Positions 32,407 through 41,728 are shown, counted from the first letter of the stretch. The stretch: 64,000 nt of DNA from Collinsella sp. (GCA_018381235.1 JAGZSF010000008.1:62001-126000), one strand, 5' to 3'. Notes: generated by a model from the letters alone, not told the origin. Program-made: numbers and translations.

Positions 32407-35148
32407 ATGGACAAGACCGCACAGGACAGCTTGGCAAAGAAGCCCGTCGACATGAGGGACAGGATTCTCGAGCATCTCGAGGCCCTCACCTCTGCCGTCT
32501 CGCTCGACGACCTTGCCCGTCTGTCCACCTCCGACATCGCCGAGACGCTCATCATCTCCAGGAGCCTGGCGAGCCAGTACCTCAACGACCTTGTTCGCGC
32601 CGGCCTTGTGGTTAAGGTGGCGGGCAGGCCTGTCCGTTATTTTCATCGCCGCGCGTTCCAGAAGCGTTTTCAGGTAAAGCTCTCTGCAAGCGAGTACGCC
32701 TCGCTCGCCGACCTCATCCAGGCGACGGGAATCGCCGATCACCGTGACTTCGCGCGTGCCGTGGGCTTCGACCTGAGCCTCAGCTCCGTTGTCGAGCAGT
32801 GCAAGGCTGCGGTTCAGTACCCTCCGTTTGGCCTACCCATCCTCTTGAGCGGCGGCGTGGGTGTCGGTAAGTCTTTCCTTTCTCGCCTTGTGTACGAGTA
32901 CGGCAAGAACCAGGGCTTGCTGTCCCGCGACTCCTCCTATGTGCGCATCGACTGCGCCGGGGTCCCGGACGCCGCCTCGTTCAACGGGCTTCTTGACGAG
33001 TCGATCGCGAAATCGCGCGGGGGTGTGGTTTTTGTCAACGGCATCGAGGCACTCTCTCCCTCTGCGATGGAGCACTGCCTTGCGACGGCCCTCGGGCTCG
33101 ATGCCTCCCAGGATGCGCCGCGCGCTCGCCTCGTTCTTTCGACGACGCTTTCCGCCGATGACCTGAAGGTTTCCTCGGCCTACAGCAAAATGCCCATCTG
33201 TGCTCGCGTCCCCTCACTCAAGGAGCGGACCCCCGAGGAGCGCGAGGATCTCATCTTGAGCTTCCTGCGCAGCGAGGGGTGCCGAATCGGTTCTGATGTG
33301 AAGATCAGCCGCGGCGCATACCGTTGCCTCGTGAACGCGGACTTTTCCGATAACATCGCCGGCTTGCGCGCCTGCGTGACGAACTGCTGCGCCAAAGCGT
33401 TCCTCAATCGCGAGGGCGACTACGTCGTCGTTCGCCCGTATCTTCTTCCCAGCGGGCTCCTCTCCTCCGCGCAGATCGATCAACAGCCCGACGATGGCGT
33501 TCTGATCGACGCGTCCCTGGATGCCGCCGAGAGCACAGGGCCGGTCGAGCAGGCGCTCGATGCCCTGTGCTCTCTCGATGAGCGATTCTGCGCCGGGGAG
33601 CTCTCTGTCTCCGAGCTCGTCTCGCAAGCTGTCTCCGCTGTGCGCGGCGTTGAGGATCACTTGATCTTCGGCCGCGGCGTTACCTCCTCGAGGTCGCGCG
33701 CCTTCGAGCGCATCGTGGGCGCGGTCCTTGCCGACGCAGGCTCTTCTTATGGCATCGAGCTTTCGAGGAAGGTCGCTTTTCTACTGGCCCAGGAGATTTG
33801 CCTGCAGTTGTGGCCGGGCATCGGCCTGGCTAAGCGAAAGTCTGCCTGTGCGGAGCAAATCTCCCATCTCCTCGGTGCCGTGACCTCCGAATTACCGTTT
33901 GCCTCGAGCGTCTCCGATCAGGTCGCCGCAGACGTGGAAGGGGCGCTGGGAATCTCGCTCGATCACTTCACGAAGACGCTTCTGACGCTGTGCGTCGCAT
34001 CGGAGTCTCGCGATGCGAAGGCCCTTCGGACGCTCTGCGTCATCTTGTCCCACGGCTACTCAACGGCGACGAGCATCGCCGACGCGGCGAACCGTATGCT
34101 CGGCATGCATGTGTACGAGGCTGTCGACATGCCCTACGACCAGCAGCTGAAGGACATCGTCGGTCCGCTCCAGCGCCTCGTCGACCGCCATTCCTACTGC
34201 ACCGGGGTCGTGTTCCTCGTCGACATGGGCTCCTTGGAGGAGGCCTATAAGGCCCTCGAGAACGTTACCGACTCCACTATCGGCGTGGTGAACAACGTCT
34301 CTACCGGTCTTGCGCTCGAGATCGGGGTCGGGCTGCTCGGCGGCAAGTCCATCGCCGAGGTTCTTGGCGATGCGACCGCCGCGTGCGTGACGCACTGCAA
34401 GGTGATCGAGCGCATCAACCGTGAGGACGCCATCGTCTTCTGCTCCGAGTCCGGGGTCGACGCCGCGGAGAGGATACGCCAGCTCGTCTCGCAGAGCCTC
34501 CCGCGCACCATAGGCGCGCGCCTGCTCACGAGGCCCTTCAAGCAGCTCGTCGCGAACGGGTCGAATGACGCCGTTTTCTCCGAGCACCGCGTCTGCGCCG
34601 TCATCGGCACGGGAGACCCCGGGGTCGCCTCCGTCCCCTTCGTCGCCCTCGAGGACATCATGTCGACGGCGTCCGCCTCTAAGGTTGATGCCGTGTTCGG
34701 CAGGTGGCTTGACGCTTCCGAGCTCTCTTCTTTCCATGAGAAGCTGCTCTCGAACATGACGCTGCAGAACGTCATCCGCTCCATCACCATCCTCGACCCG
34801 GAGCGGCTATTCCACGAGATCGAGAGCGCCGTGCACGAGCTTCAGCGCAGGACAGGCGAGAAGATCGGCAGCAACGCCATCATTGGGCTCTACGTCCACC
34901 TCTGCTGTCTCGTCGAGCGCCTTGTTACCAGAAACCCCATTGAGACCTACGTTGGTCAGGACCGCTTCGAGGAGGAGCGTGCCGATTTCATCGAGTCCTT
35001 CAGGCAGAGCTTCTCGAGCATCTCGACGCGCTATCGCGTAGAGGTTCCCGTAAGCGAGATCGCATATGTCTTCGACTACATAAGCGTGAGCGCCGCCCCG
35101 GCGCGAGAAGAGCGCCTCGGCTCCTCGGACCTCCTGCTCGACGAGTGA
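32407..35148 (+). CDS. LevR-like PTS regulator without sigma-54 contact loop
   Basis: A 913-residue LevR/ManR-type activator. Order: N-terminal winged helix (15-80), AAA+ domain with Walker A SGGVGVGKS (about 150-158), an EIIA-mannose-like domain (His in ILSHGYSTATS, about 555) and a C-terminal PRD (LYVHLCCLVERLV, about 825). In the AAA+ domain the segment that normally carries GAFTGA is deleted and Walker B reads VVFVNGIEAL instead of LFLDE, so sigma-54 activation is unlikely; Actinobacteria generally lack sigma-54. It lies upstream of a mannose-family PTS operon, which it should control by PTS-dependent phosphorylation. Confidence 0.85.
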   Translation: MDKTAQDSLAKKPVDMRDRILEHLEALTSAVSLDDLARLSTSDIAETLIISRSLASQYLNDLVRAGLVVKVAGRPVRYFHRRAFQKRFQVKLSASEYASLADLIQATGIADHRDFARAVGFDLSLSSVVEQCKAAVQYPPFGLPILLSGGVGVGKSFLSRLVYEYGKNQGLLSRDSSYVRIDCAGVPDAASFNGLLDESIAKSRGGVVFVNGIEALSPSAMEHCLATALGLDASQDAPRARLVLSTTLSADDLKVSSAYSKMPICARVPSLKERTPEEREDLILSFLRSEGCRIGSDVKISRGAYRCLVNADFSDNIAGLRACVTNCCAKAFLNREGDYVVVRPYLLPSGLLSSAQIDQQPDDGVLIDASLDAAESTGPVEQALDALCSLDERFCAGELSVSELVSQAVSAVRGVEDHLIFGRGVTSSRSRAFERIVGAVLADAGSSYGIELSRKVAFLLAQEICLQLWPGIGLAKRKSACAEQISHLLGAVTSELPFASSVSDQVAADVEGALGISLDHFTKTLLTLCVASESRDAKALRTLCVILSHGYSTATSIADAANRMLGMHVYEAVDMPYDQQLKDIVGPLQRLVDRHSYCTGVVFLVDMGSLEEAYKALENVTDSTIGVVNNVSTGLALEIGVGLLGGKSIAEVLGDATAACVTHCKVIERINREDAIVFCSESGVDAAERIRQLVSQSLPRTIGARLLTRPFKQLVANGSNDAVFSEHRVCAVIGTGDPGVASVPFVALEDIMSTASASKVDAVFGRWLDASELSSFHEKLLSNMTLQNVIRSITILDPERLFHEIESAVHELQRRTGEKIGSNAIIGLYVHLCCLVERLVTRNPIETYVGQDRFEEERADFIESFRQSFSSISTRYRVEVPVSEIAYVFDYISVSAAPAREERLGSSDLLLDE

Positions 35149-35271
35149 CCTTCCCCGCGCCGCCGCAAGCTGACTGCGCGTCCTCAATAATCCGATAACC
35201 CCTTGCCCGGCGCGAATCCGGATAGCGCCGAGGCAGTACCGAACGTAAAACTTCATTTGATAGGAGCAAAC

Positions 35272-35745
35272 ATGAGTGTTGTTATGGCACGAATCGACAA
35301 TCGCCTGCTTCACGGCATCATCGTGACGCAGTGGGCCCCGGTGTCGGGCGCGACCCGAGTCATGGTCATCGACGACAAGGTCGCCGGCGACGAGGTCCTG
35401 AAGTCCACTATGAGGATGGCGCGCCCCGCGGGCATGGCCGTCTCGATCATCTCCGAGCAGACCGCGCTCAAGAACTTCGCGGCGGGCAAGTACGACCGCG
35501 AGAAGGTCTTTGTCATCGCCAAGGAGCCCGAGACGATCCTTCACCTGGTCGAGTCGGGCATCGAGCTCCCGTCGCTGATCGTCGGCGGCTCGCTCGTCAA
35601 GGAGGGCGGCGTCCAGCTCACCCAGCGCGCCTATGCCTCCGCCGAGAACGTCCAGAGCTACAAGGCGCTCATCGCCCGCGGCGTCAAGGTGACGGCACAG
35701 TTCGTGCCCGCCGACAAGCCCGTCTCCGTCGCCGACCTCATCTAA
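35272..35745 (+). CDS. PTS mannose/sorbose-family EIIB
   Basis: A 157-residue cytoplasmic EIIB of the mannose family. The phosphorylated residue is His14 in RLLHGIIVTQW, the hallmark of this class (a His rather than the Cys of other EIIB types). TAGGAG precedes the ATG at 35272. It is the first structural gene after the regulator, 123 bases away, and EIIC follows after 9 bases. It passes phosphate from EIIA to the sugar carried by EIIC-EIID. Confidence 0.93.
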   Translation: MSVVMARIDNRLLHGIIVTQWAPVSGATRVMVIDDKVAGDEVLKSTMRMARPAGMAVSIISEQTALKNFAAGKYDREKVFVIAKEPETILHLVESGIELPSLIVGGSLVKEGGVQLTQRAYASAENVQSYKALIARGVKVTAQFVPADKPVSVADLI

Positions 35746-35754
35746 GGAGGGATC

Positions 35755-36540
35755 ATGGTCAACTTCACTATCCTGCAGGTCGTCCTTTTGACCCTGCTGG
35801 CCTTCATCAAGCACGTGGACTACTACGGCATCCCGATGATCTTCGTCAACTATGCCGTCTTCTGGGGCCTTATCACCGGCGTCGTCATGGGCGACTGGCA
35901 GACCGGTCTCGTCATCGGCGGCACCATCCAGCTCATGCAGCTCGGCGTCGCGGGCTTCGGCGGCTCGTCGATTCCCGACTACGGCACGATGGCCATCATC
36001 GCCACCGCCTACGGCGTGACCCTGGGCGCGGACACGGGCCTCGCCATCGGCCTGCCGGTCGGCATGCTCGGCATCCAGCTCGACGTCATCGTCAAGATCC
36101 TCAACGGCTTCGTCGTCGAGAAGTCCCAGAAGTTCTGCAACGAGGGTAAGTTCAATCAGATGAACGCCATCCTGTGGGTCTGCCCCGCGCTCTTCGGCCT
36201 GTGCGCCGCCCTGCCCGTCTTTGTCTCCGTGACGCTCGGCCAGCCCGCCGTCAACTGGCTCCTCGAGGTCATGCCTCAGTGGTTCCTCTCCGGCCTCACC
36301 CTCGCCGGCAAGATGCTCCCGGCCATCGGTATCGCCATGCTGCTCCGCTACATGCCCACCGGCAAGTACTTCCAGTACCTGCTCGTCGGCTTCTTCCTCT
36401 CGGCCTTCCTGAACGTGCCCATCATCGGCGCCGCCATCGTCGGCGTTGCCCTCGCGATCGCGTTCTACCAGCGTGCCGAGAGGGACACCGAGCTCGCCGC
36501 CCACGCTTCCGCAGACGCCTTCATCGGAGAGGATGAGTAA
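35755..36540 (+). CDS. PTS mannose-family EIIC
   Basis: A 261-residue integral membrane protein with about seven hydrophobic helices and the family motif around GGTIQLMQLGVAGFGG (about 60-75). With EIID it forms the sugar channel. AAGGAGG precedes the ATG, and EIID starts 2 bases after its stop. The Asp/Glu-rich tail (about 240-261) is cytoplasmic. Sugar specificity in this class lies mainly in IIC/IID and cannot be read directly. Confidence 0.93.
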   Translation: MVNFTILQVVLLTLLAFIKHVDYYGIPMIFVNYAVFWGLITGVVMGDWQTGLVIGGTIQLMQLGVAGFGGSSIPDYGTMAIIATAYGVTLGADTGLAIGLPVGMLGIQLDVIVKILNGFVVEKSQKFCNEGKFNQMNAILWVCPALFGLCAALPVFVSVTLGQPAVNWLLEVMPQWFLSGLTLAGKMLPAIGIAMLLRYMPTGKYFQYLLVGFFLSAFLNVPIIGAAIVGVALAIAFYQRAERDTELAAHASADAFIGEDE

Positions 36541-36542
36541 CC

Positions 36543-37376
36543 ATGGAAAACGAGAACATCACCGCCGTCGCCGAGGGCAAGCCCTCCGGCTACAAGGTCA
36601 CCAAGAAGGATTTGCGCAACGCGAACTGGCGCTGGCTCATGAGCGTGTGCACCTTCAACTACCAGACCCAGCAGGGCGCCTCAGTCGCCTACGCCCTCTC
36701 GCCGGTCCTGAGGAAGATCTACACGAACGACGAGGACTATAAGCAAGCGCTCAACAACCACTTCCGCTACTACAATACCCAGCCTTGGCTCGCCGCCATC
36801 ATCCTTGGCGCCTGCGTGGCCATGGAGGAACGCGACGGCCTAGCGGCGGCGGACGCCGTCCAAGACCTGAAGATCGGCACCATGGGACCGCTCGCCGGCG
36901 TCGGCGACTCCCTGCTCATGACCATGATCCCGACCATCATGGGCTCCATCGCCGCCTACATGGCCATCGAGGGCAACCCCGTGGGAGCCGGCATCTGGTT
37001 CGCGCTCATCCTGGCCATCTTCTGGGTCCGCATGCACGCCCTCGAGTTCGGCTACAAGCAGGGCGTGAAGCTCGTCACCGACTTCAGCGAGAAGCTTCCC
37101 AACCTCACTGCCGCCGCCTCCGTGCTCGGCCTCACCGTGGTCGGCTGCCTCATCGCCTCGGTCATCGGCGTCACCTGCCCGATTAGCTTCAGCTTCGGCG
37201 ACGTCTCGATGGAGATTCAGCCGCTGCTCGACAAGATCCTGCCTGCCATGATCCCCGCCGCCATCACGGGAAGCGCGTATTACCTTCTTACCAAGAAGAA
37301 CGCGAGCATGACGGTCCTCATCCTCGTGGTGATCGTCCTCGCGATGGTCGCCTCCGCCGCTGGCATCCTTGCTTAG
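36543..37376 (+). CDS. PTS mannose-family EIID
   Basis: A 277-residue EIID. Its long N-terminal cytoplasmic part (WRWLMSVCTFNYQTQQGAS, about 31-49) and the MGPLAGVGDSLL segment (about 110-121) are typical; membrane helices follow in the C-terminal half. It is the fourth PTS partner that separates the mannose family from others. It starts 2 bases after EIIC and is followed by EIIA after 26 bases. Confidence 0.93.
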   Translation: MENENITAVAEGKPSGYKVTKKDLRNANWRWLMSVCTFNYQTQQGASVAYALSPVLRKIYTNDEDYKQALNNHFRYYNTQPWLAAIILGACVAMEERDGLAAADAVQDLKIGTMGPLAGVGDSLLMTMIPTIMGSIAAYMAIEGNPVGAGIWFALILAIFWVRMHALEFGYKQGVKLVTDFSEKLPNLTAAASVLGLTVVGCLIASVIGVTCPISFSFGDVSMEIQPLLDKILPAMIPAAITGSAYYLLTKKNASMTVLILVVIVLAMVASAAGILA

Positions 37377-37402
37377 CTTCGACCCAAGAGATTGGTGAAT
37401 CA

Positions 37403-37801
37403 ATGAGAAAGATAGTTGTGGCGAGCCATTCCCTTCTCGCCCAGGGCTTCAAGGACACCCTCGAGTTCCTTACGGGTAAGAGCGACGCCGTCAACGCCGT
37501 GTGCGCCTACGTGAACGACAACGGCGAGGGGCTCGACGCGGCGGTCGAGGCGGCTCTTTCGGGCACTGACGAGGTCGTCGTCCTCACCGACGCGCTCGGC
37601 GGCAGCGTGAACCAGCGCTTCTCCCGCTTCGCCTCCGACCGGATCCACGTGATCGCGGGTGTCAACCTCCCGCTCGCCATGACGGTCGCGCTCGCGCGCC
37701 CCGACGAGAAACTCGACTTCGACGCCCTCGTCGACGAGGCGCGCCAGCAGATCGTCTACGTGAACGGTGCCAGTTCCGCCGAGTGCGAAGACGACGAATA
37801 G
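37403..37801 (+). CDS. PTS mannose-family EIIA
   Basis: A 132-residue EIIA of the mannose family. The phospho-accepting residue is His9 (VASHSLLAQG), with the conserved TDALGGSV and GVNLPLAM motifs. It accepts phosphate from HPr and feeds EIIB. The gene lies after EIID rather than before EIIB or fused to it. GH172 follows 12 bases later with its own GGAGG, so all belong to one operon. Confidence 0.9.
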   Translation: MRKIVVASHSLLAQGFKDTLEFLTGKSDAVNAVCAYVNDNGEGLDAAVEAALSGTDEVVVLTDALGGSVNQRFSRFASDRIHVIAGVNLPLAMTVALARPDEKLDFDALVDEARQQIVYVNGASSAECEDDE

Positions 37802-37813
37802 AGGAGGTCGACG

Positions 37814-38938
37814 ATGAGAGAGTTCCTTAAGGACGTGTGGATGCACGGCGGTGAGGAAAGCCGCGCCATCACCCCCGAGAACATCACGGGCGAGAAGGGC
37901 CGTGCCGCCATGTCGGCCAGCCACCTCGGCGTCGGCCGCAAGGGCTCGTGCTGCGTGCCCCTTGAGTCCGGCGAGACCATCACGCTCGCGGACATCGAGG
38001 GCCCCGGCATCATCCGCCACATCTGGATGACCGTCCCCGACAAGACCGCCGCCGGCAGCTTCGTCATGCGCGACCTCGTGCTGCGCTTCTACTGGGACGA
38101 CGAGGAGACCCCCTCGGTCGAGTGCCCTGTCGGCGACTTCTTCTGCAACGGCTTCGGTGAGCGCGCCATCGTCAACTCGATGCCCATCTGCGTGAACCCG
38201 ACGGGCGGCATGAACTGCTACTTCGAGATGCCTTTCAGGAAGCACGCCAAGGTCACGCTTACGAGCGAGCACCCCGGGTTCATTAAGTACATCTTCTACA
38301 CGTTCAACTACGCGCTCACCGACGTGCCGGACGACGCCATGTACTTCCACGCCCGTTTTAACCGCGAGCGCAGCACCCGCAGGGGCGTCGACTACACCGT
38401 GCTCGACGGCGTGCGCGGTAAGGGCTACTACGTCGGCACCTACATGGCCCTGTGCGCCCTGGAGCGCTATTGGTGGGGCGAGGGCGAGATGAAGTTCTTC
38501 CTCGACGGCGACGAGGAGTTTCCCACGGTCACCTCGACGGGAGCCGAGGACTACTTCGGCGGTGCCTGGGCCTTCCTCGACAGGCCGCCCCACGCGCTGC
38601 CCGAGGCGCAGTGCTTCAACACGCTGTTCGCCGGCTACCCGTACCGCTCGACGCGCGACGCCACGCGCGACCGCTTCAGCGCGGGCAAGCCGAACCCGAA
38701 CCCGATGCTCGCGACCAACGACGACGCGCTGCCCAGGCACGGCCTCTACAGGTGGCACCTTCCCGACCCGATCTCGTTCAAGGAGGACCTGCGCGTGACG
38801 TTCCAGGACCTCGGCAACGACGACATCAAGCTCTACGAGCGCGAGGACGACATCTCCACCGTCGCCTACTGGTACCAAAGCGAGCCGCACGCCGTGCTCG
38901 CCCCGTTTGCCGCAAGGCAGGACCGCGTGCCCAGGTAG
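37814..38938 (+). CDS. GH172 (DUF2961) glycoside hydrolase
   Basis: A 374-residue DUF2961/GH172 protein. Known members include difructose dianhydride I synthase/hydrolase of Bifidobacterium dentium and D-arabinan-degrading enzymes. The conserved acidic region is present: GEGEMKFFLDGDE (about 217-229) and STGAEDYFGGAW (about 235-246), which hold the likely catalytic Glu pair. There is no signal peptide, so it acts inside the cell on a sugar brought in by the PTS genes just upstream. With the fructokinase downstream it suggests a fructose-containing substrate; this is inference. Confidence 0.88.
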   Translation: MREFLKDVWMHGGEESRAITPENITGEKGRAAMSASHLGVGRKGSCCVPLESGETITLADIEGPGIIRHIWMTVPDKTAAGSFVMRDLVLRFYWDDEETPSVECPVGDFFCNGFGERAIVNSMPICVNPTGGMNCYFEMPFRKHAKVTLTSEHPGFIKYIFYTFNYALTDVPDDAMYFHARFNRERSTRRGVDYTVLDGVRGKGYYVGTYMALCALERYWWGEGEMKFFLDGDEEFPTVTSTGAEDYFGGAWAFLDRPPHALPEAQCFNTLFAGYPYRSTRDATRDRFSAGKPNPNPMLATNDDALPRHGLYRWHLPDPISFKEDLRVTFQDLGNDDIKLYEREDDISTVAYWYQSEPHAVLAPFAARQDRVPR

Positions 38939-38965
38939 GGTCGCCTCGAAACAAGCCAACGTTAT

Positions 38966-39003
38966 GGGCGCCCGCGGTTGACCATGACTGCGGGCGTCCC
39001 TTT
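38966..39003 (+). terminator. Hairpin between GH172 and fructokinase
   Basis: GGGCGCCCGC pairs with GCGGGCGTCCC (one bulge), followed by only TTTG. It may partly reduce read-through into the kinase gene rather than end the operon. Confidence 0.5.
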
Positions 39004-39017
39004 GTAAGGAGGATCAC

Positions 39018-39902
39018 ATGAGCGAAAAGCAAATGAGGCTCGGCGCCCTCGAGGCCGGCGGGACCAAGATGGTCTGTGCCGTGGTGTCCGGCGACGGCGA
39101 GGTCCTCGACCGTATGGAGACCCCGACGCTTATGCCCGCCGAGACCGTCCCGCAAATGGTCGAGTGGTTCACCGCCCGCGATGTGGACGCGTTGGGCATC
39201 GGCGCCTTCGGCCCGACCTGCGTCGACCCCAACGATGAGCGCTACGGTTCCATCCTCCAGACGCCCAAGCTCGCGTGGCGAGGCTATGGTCTTCGCGCCG
39301 CGTTCGCCGACGCCCTCGGGATTCCGGTGACCTACGACACGGACGTGAACGTTGCCTGCCTCGGCGAAGTGGTCTTCGGCTGCTGCAAGGGGCTCGAGGA
39401 CGCCGTCTACGTGACCATCGGCACCGGCGTGGGCGCGGGCGTCATGTGCGCGGGCAGGCTCCTTCACGGCATGCTGCACCCCGAGGCCGGCCACATGCTG
39501 GTAAGGACCCGTCCCACCGAGGAGGGACGCTGCGTCTGCCCGAGCCACGCGAGCTGTCTCGAGGGCCTCGCCTCCGGCCCCGCCATCGCCGCGCGCTGGG
39601 GAAAGCCCGCGGCCGAGCTCGCGGACAACGCTGAGGTGTGGGCGCTGGAGGGGGATTATCTGGGGCAGATGTGCGCGAACCTCGTGCTCATGTACTCGCC
39701 TCGCCGTATCGTCCTCGGCGGCGGCGTGATGCACCAGGAGCAGCTCTACGGCATCGTCCGCAAGAAGACCCTCGAATATCTGGGTGGCTACATCCAGACC
39801 GCCGAGCTTAAGGACATAGAGAGCTACATCTGCGCCCCGGGCTGCGGCGGCGACCAAGGAATCCTTGGCGCGGCCGAGCTGGCAAGAAGGGCGCTCGCGT
39901 AA
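39018..39902 (+). CDS. ROK-family fructokinase
   Basis: A 294-residue ROK kinase close to B. subtilis YdhR/GmuE-type fructokinase. ATP loop GALEAGGTKMVCAV (10-23), catalytic Asp in YDTDVNVACLGE, GTGVGAG, and the zinc-binding HPEAGH ... CVCPSHASCLEG motif are all present. It makes fructose 6-phosphate. AAGGAGG precedes the ATG. In a PTS operon it would phosphorylate the free fructose left when a phosphorylated fructoside is split, as in sucrose pathways. Confidence 0.88.
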   Translation: MSEKQMRLGALEAGGTKMVCAVVSGDGEVLDRMETPTLMPAETVPQMVEWFTARDVDALGIGAFGPTCVDPNDERYGSILQTPKLAWRGYGLRAAFADALGIPVTYDTDVNVACLGEVVFGCCKGLEDAVYVTIGTGVGAGVMCAGRLLHGMLHPEAGHMLVRTRPTEEGRCVCPSHASCLEGLASGPAIAARWGKPAAELADNAEVWALEGDYLGQMCANLVLMYSPRRIVLGGGVMHQEQLYGIVRKKTLEYLGGYIQTAELKDIESYICAPGCGGDQGILGAAELARRALA

Positions 39903-39934
39903 CTTGCGCTCTCTCCGCCATACAACGCGTTAAG

Positions 39935-39984
39935 AAAAGACGAGCGCTTCTTGCCAATTGGGCGGCAAGAAGTGCTCGTCTTTT
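39935..39984. terminator. Bidirectional terminator
   Basis: Long near-perfect stem (AAAAGACGAGC...CTTCTTGCC / GGCAAGAAG...GCTCGTCTTTT). T-rich on both exits; serves the fructokinase operon (plus) and the methyltransferase cluster (minus). Confidence 0.85.
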
Positions 39985-39997
39985 GCATTTTTGCCTC

Positions 39998-40664
39998 TCA
40001 AAATCTTATTTTCACGATTTGCATTTTCATCCCGTTGTCACCGACCCTTGCGAGAAACCGGAAAAAGCCGCTGACGGAAGGGTCTCTCAAATCGTTGTAA
40101 CCCAGCATATAGCCGCGACTTGTGACCCGCCATCTCCCGCACCAGTTCCCGGACCTGCTGGGTCAGAAAGTAATAGAACACCCCGGAGGCAAAGAACACC
40201 GCCCCGCCGGAGGCATCGATTTTGCCAAACCATGCGGTGTCTTTCAGATCGCAGGGGATATTTTGTTCTCGATCCTCGGCGGGCAGCAGCTGCTGCCGCA
40301 AGGCAATCACATCCGGGAAGTCCAGATTGTAGATCTTGCATCTACCGTTGTCGCAGGTTCTGCCGGTGTTGTCCAGCCCACAGCCCAGATTGACCACCGC
40401 CGCATTGGGGTGGCCTTTCAGGTAATCCCGCACCTCGAAAGCAAGATCACCCTGCCGCATGGCCACCTCCAGCGCACCAAAGCGCTGCATCAGGCTGCGG
40501 GAGTTTTTCTCTGCCTCTGAAAAGTCGTAGTCGATCTGGTCGAGCAGGCGAACCGCTGTTTCATCCCTGTAAAGGTTCGGGTACAGCTCCGTACACAGCT
40601 TCCGGGAATACAGCGGGAGGATCAGCGTCTCCTGCACGGTGTTTTTCTCAATTTTACATTTCAT
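39998..40664 (-). pseudogene. LCM-family O-methyltransferase, internally deleted and frameshifted
   Basis: The frame from ATG 40664 (AGGAAG upstream) reads a leucine-carboxyl/Omt-type SAM methyltransferase (VVNLGCGLDNTGRT, then VFFASGVFYYFL) up to about 40115. It then runs into unrelated residues. The family C-terminus reappears in another frame (GYNDLRDPSVSGFF ... MKMQIVKI) and stops at 39998. About 30-40 residues around the junction are missing. Base composition is lower in GC than the neighbours, suggesting a Firmicute source. Confidence 0.75.
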
Positions 40665-40675
40665 AGGTTTCTTCC

Positions 40676-41097
40676 TCAGTGAATAAGAACTGTCATAATT
40701 GCCGCCAGCACAGCCGCTATGACCGTCATGCCTATCGCCATGTGCAGGATGGATGCAAAAATGCCCGCATGACGTCCTCAAACACCATATCCGCCACACT
40801 GCCTTGCAGAACGGCGCAACGCCCCTCCTGAATTGCAATTCGGTTGAGCTTTCTGGCCTTTTCCACGCTGACGGGCGAATAGTCGATGCCCTTGACGACG
40901 CTATGCGGGCATTTTTTCAGCAGCCGTTTTATGTTCGCCCCGCCGCCGCAGCCGCAATCCAGCACCTCGGCATTTGGCGCAAGTCGTAAAAATCGAAGCC
41001 CCCACCGCGCCATAGGGCTGTGGCCCAGATTCATCATGGCAACCATAAGGTTTCCGCCGAGGCCCACGGGCTTGCGGGTGTTTTCAAAGAACGACAT
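40676..41097 (-). pseudogene. Methyltransferase fragment joined to a transporter tail
   Basis: From ATG 41097 (GAGGGG upstream) the frame encodes the first half of a class I SAM methyltransferase (VLDCGCGGGANIKRLL, about 45-60). After about 40775 homology stops, and in another frame a short membrane tail follows (GIFASILHMAIGMTVIAAVL ... stop 40676) that looks like the end of a transporter. A deletion has therefore fused two former neighbour genes. The start overlaps the end of the upstream methyltransferase by 14 bases. Confidence 0.7.
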
Positions 41098-41713
41098 CTG
41101 GCCCCTCCGATTTCGTGCATTCCGCATAGGTCAACGGGAACGAGGCCTTCAGCACCGCGCTTTTCTGCACCGCCCAGCCGTTTTGACGCAGGAAACGTAG
41201 ATATTCCTCGCTTGTCCACCTGCTGTGGAGGGGGAATCCCGCCATACTCATGAAAAAGGCTTTTGCCTTGCCGGAAACCGAGTTCCCCGCGTGGGTGAAG
41301 GTTGGCGCGATGAGCACGCCGTCGCCCTTCAACACCCGCCTGATTTCTTGCAGGGCCTTTTCCGGATGCGGCACTATGTGAAGCGCGTTGGACACGATCA
41401 CCACTTCGAAGGACTTCCGTGCATAGGGCAGGCGGAACATATCTTGTACGGAAAAGTGCAGCTTTGCGGATTGATGGTCCCGCTTTGCTTCAAGGATCAT
41501 CTTTGCAGAAGCGTCCGTAGCCTCGATGTGCGCCGCCGCATTCACGATGCTCTTTGCGATAAGCCCCGTGCCGGTGGCAACCTCCAGTACGGTTTTTGCT
41601 TTCACTACCGGCCGGATCAGCCCATACATCTTCTCATACGCCGCCCGGTCGTTTCGCATGAAACGGTCATACCGACCGGCATTCTTGTCCCAGAAACCCT
41701 CGCGTTCGTGCAT
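41084..41713 (-). CDS. Class I SAM methyltransferase (UbiE-like)
   Basis: A 209-residue methyltransferase with complete motifs: VLEVATGTGLIAKSI (about 42-56), EATDAS, and the post-motif VVIVSNALHIVPHPEKAL. It resembles small UbiE/phospholipid-type methyltransferases; substrate unknown. ATG at 41713 has GGGGG 9 bases upstream. A 22-base palindrome lies 15 bases before it. It is the only intact member of a three-gene minus-strand cluster and, like its neighbours, has a different codon style from the surrounding genes. Confidence 0.8.
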   Translation of the reverse strand: MHEREGFWDKNAGRYDRFMRNDRAAYEKMYGLIRPVVKAKTVLEVATGTGLIAKSIVNAAAHIEATDASAKMILEAKRDHQSAKLHFSVQDMFRLPYARKSFEVVIVSNALHIVPHPEKALQEIRRVLKGDGVLIAPTFTHAGNSVSGKAKAFFMSMAGFPLHSRWTSEEYLRFLRQNGWAVQKSAVLKASFPLTYAECTKSEGPDVVL

Positions 41714-41728
41714 GGCTATCGCCCCCAA

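Noticed and set aside
35149..35271. Sigma-54 promoter before the mannose-family PTS genes
   Set aside because: No GG-N10-GC element in good context, and the regulator lacks GAFTGA.
34807..36504. 565-residue minus-strand frame over the PTS genes
   Set aside because: Antisense shadow of the regulator end, EIIB and EIIC; extreme Asp/Gly/Glu content.
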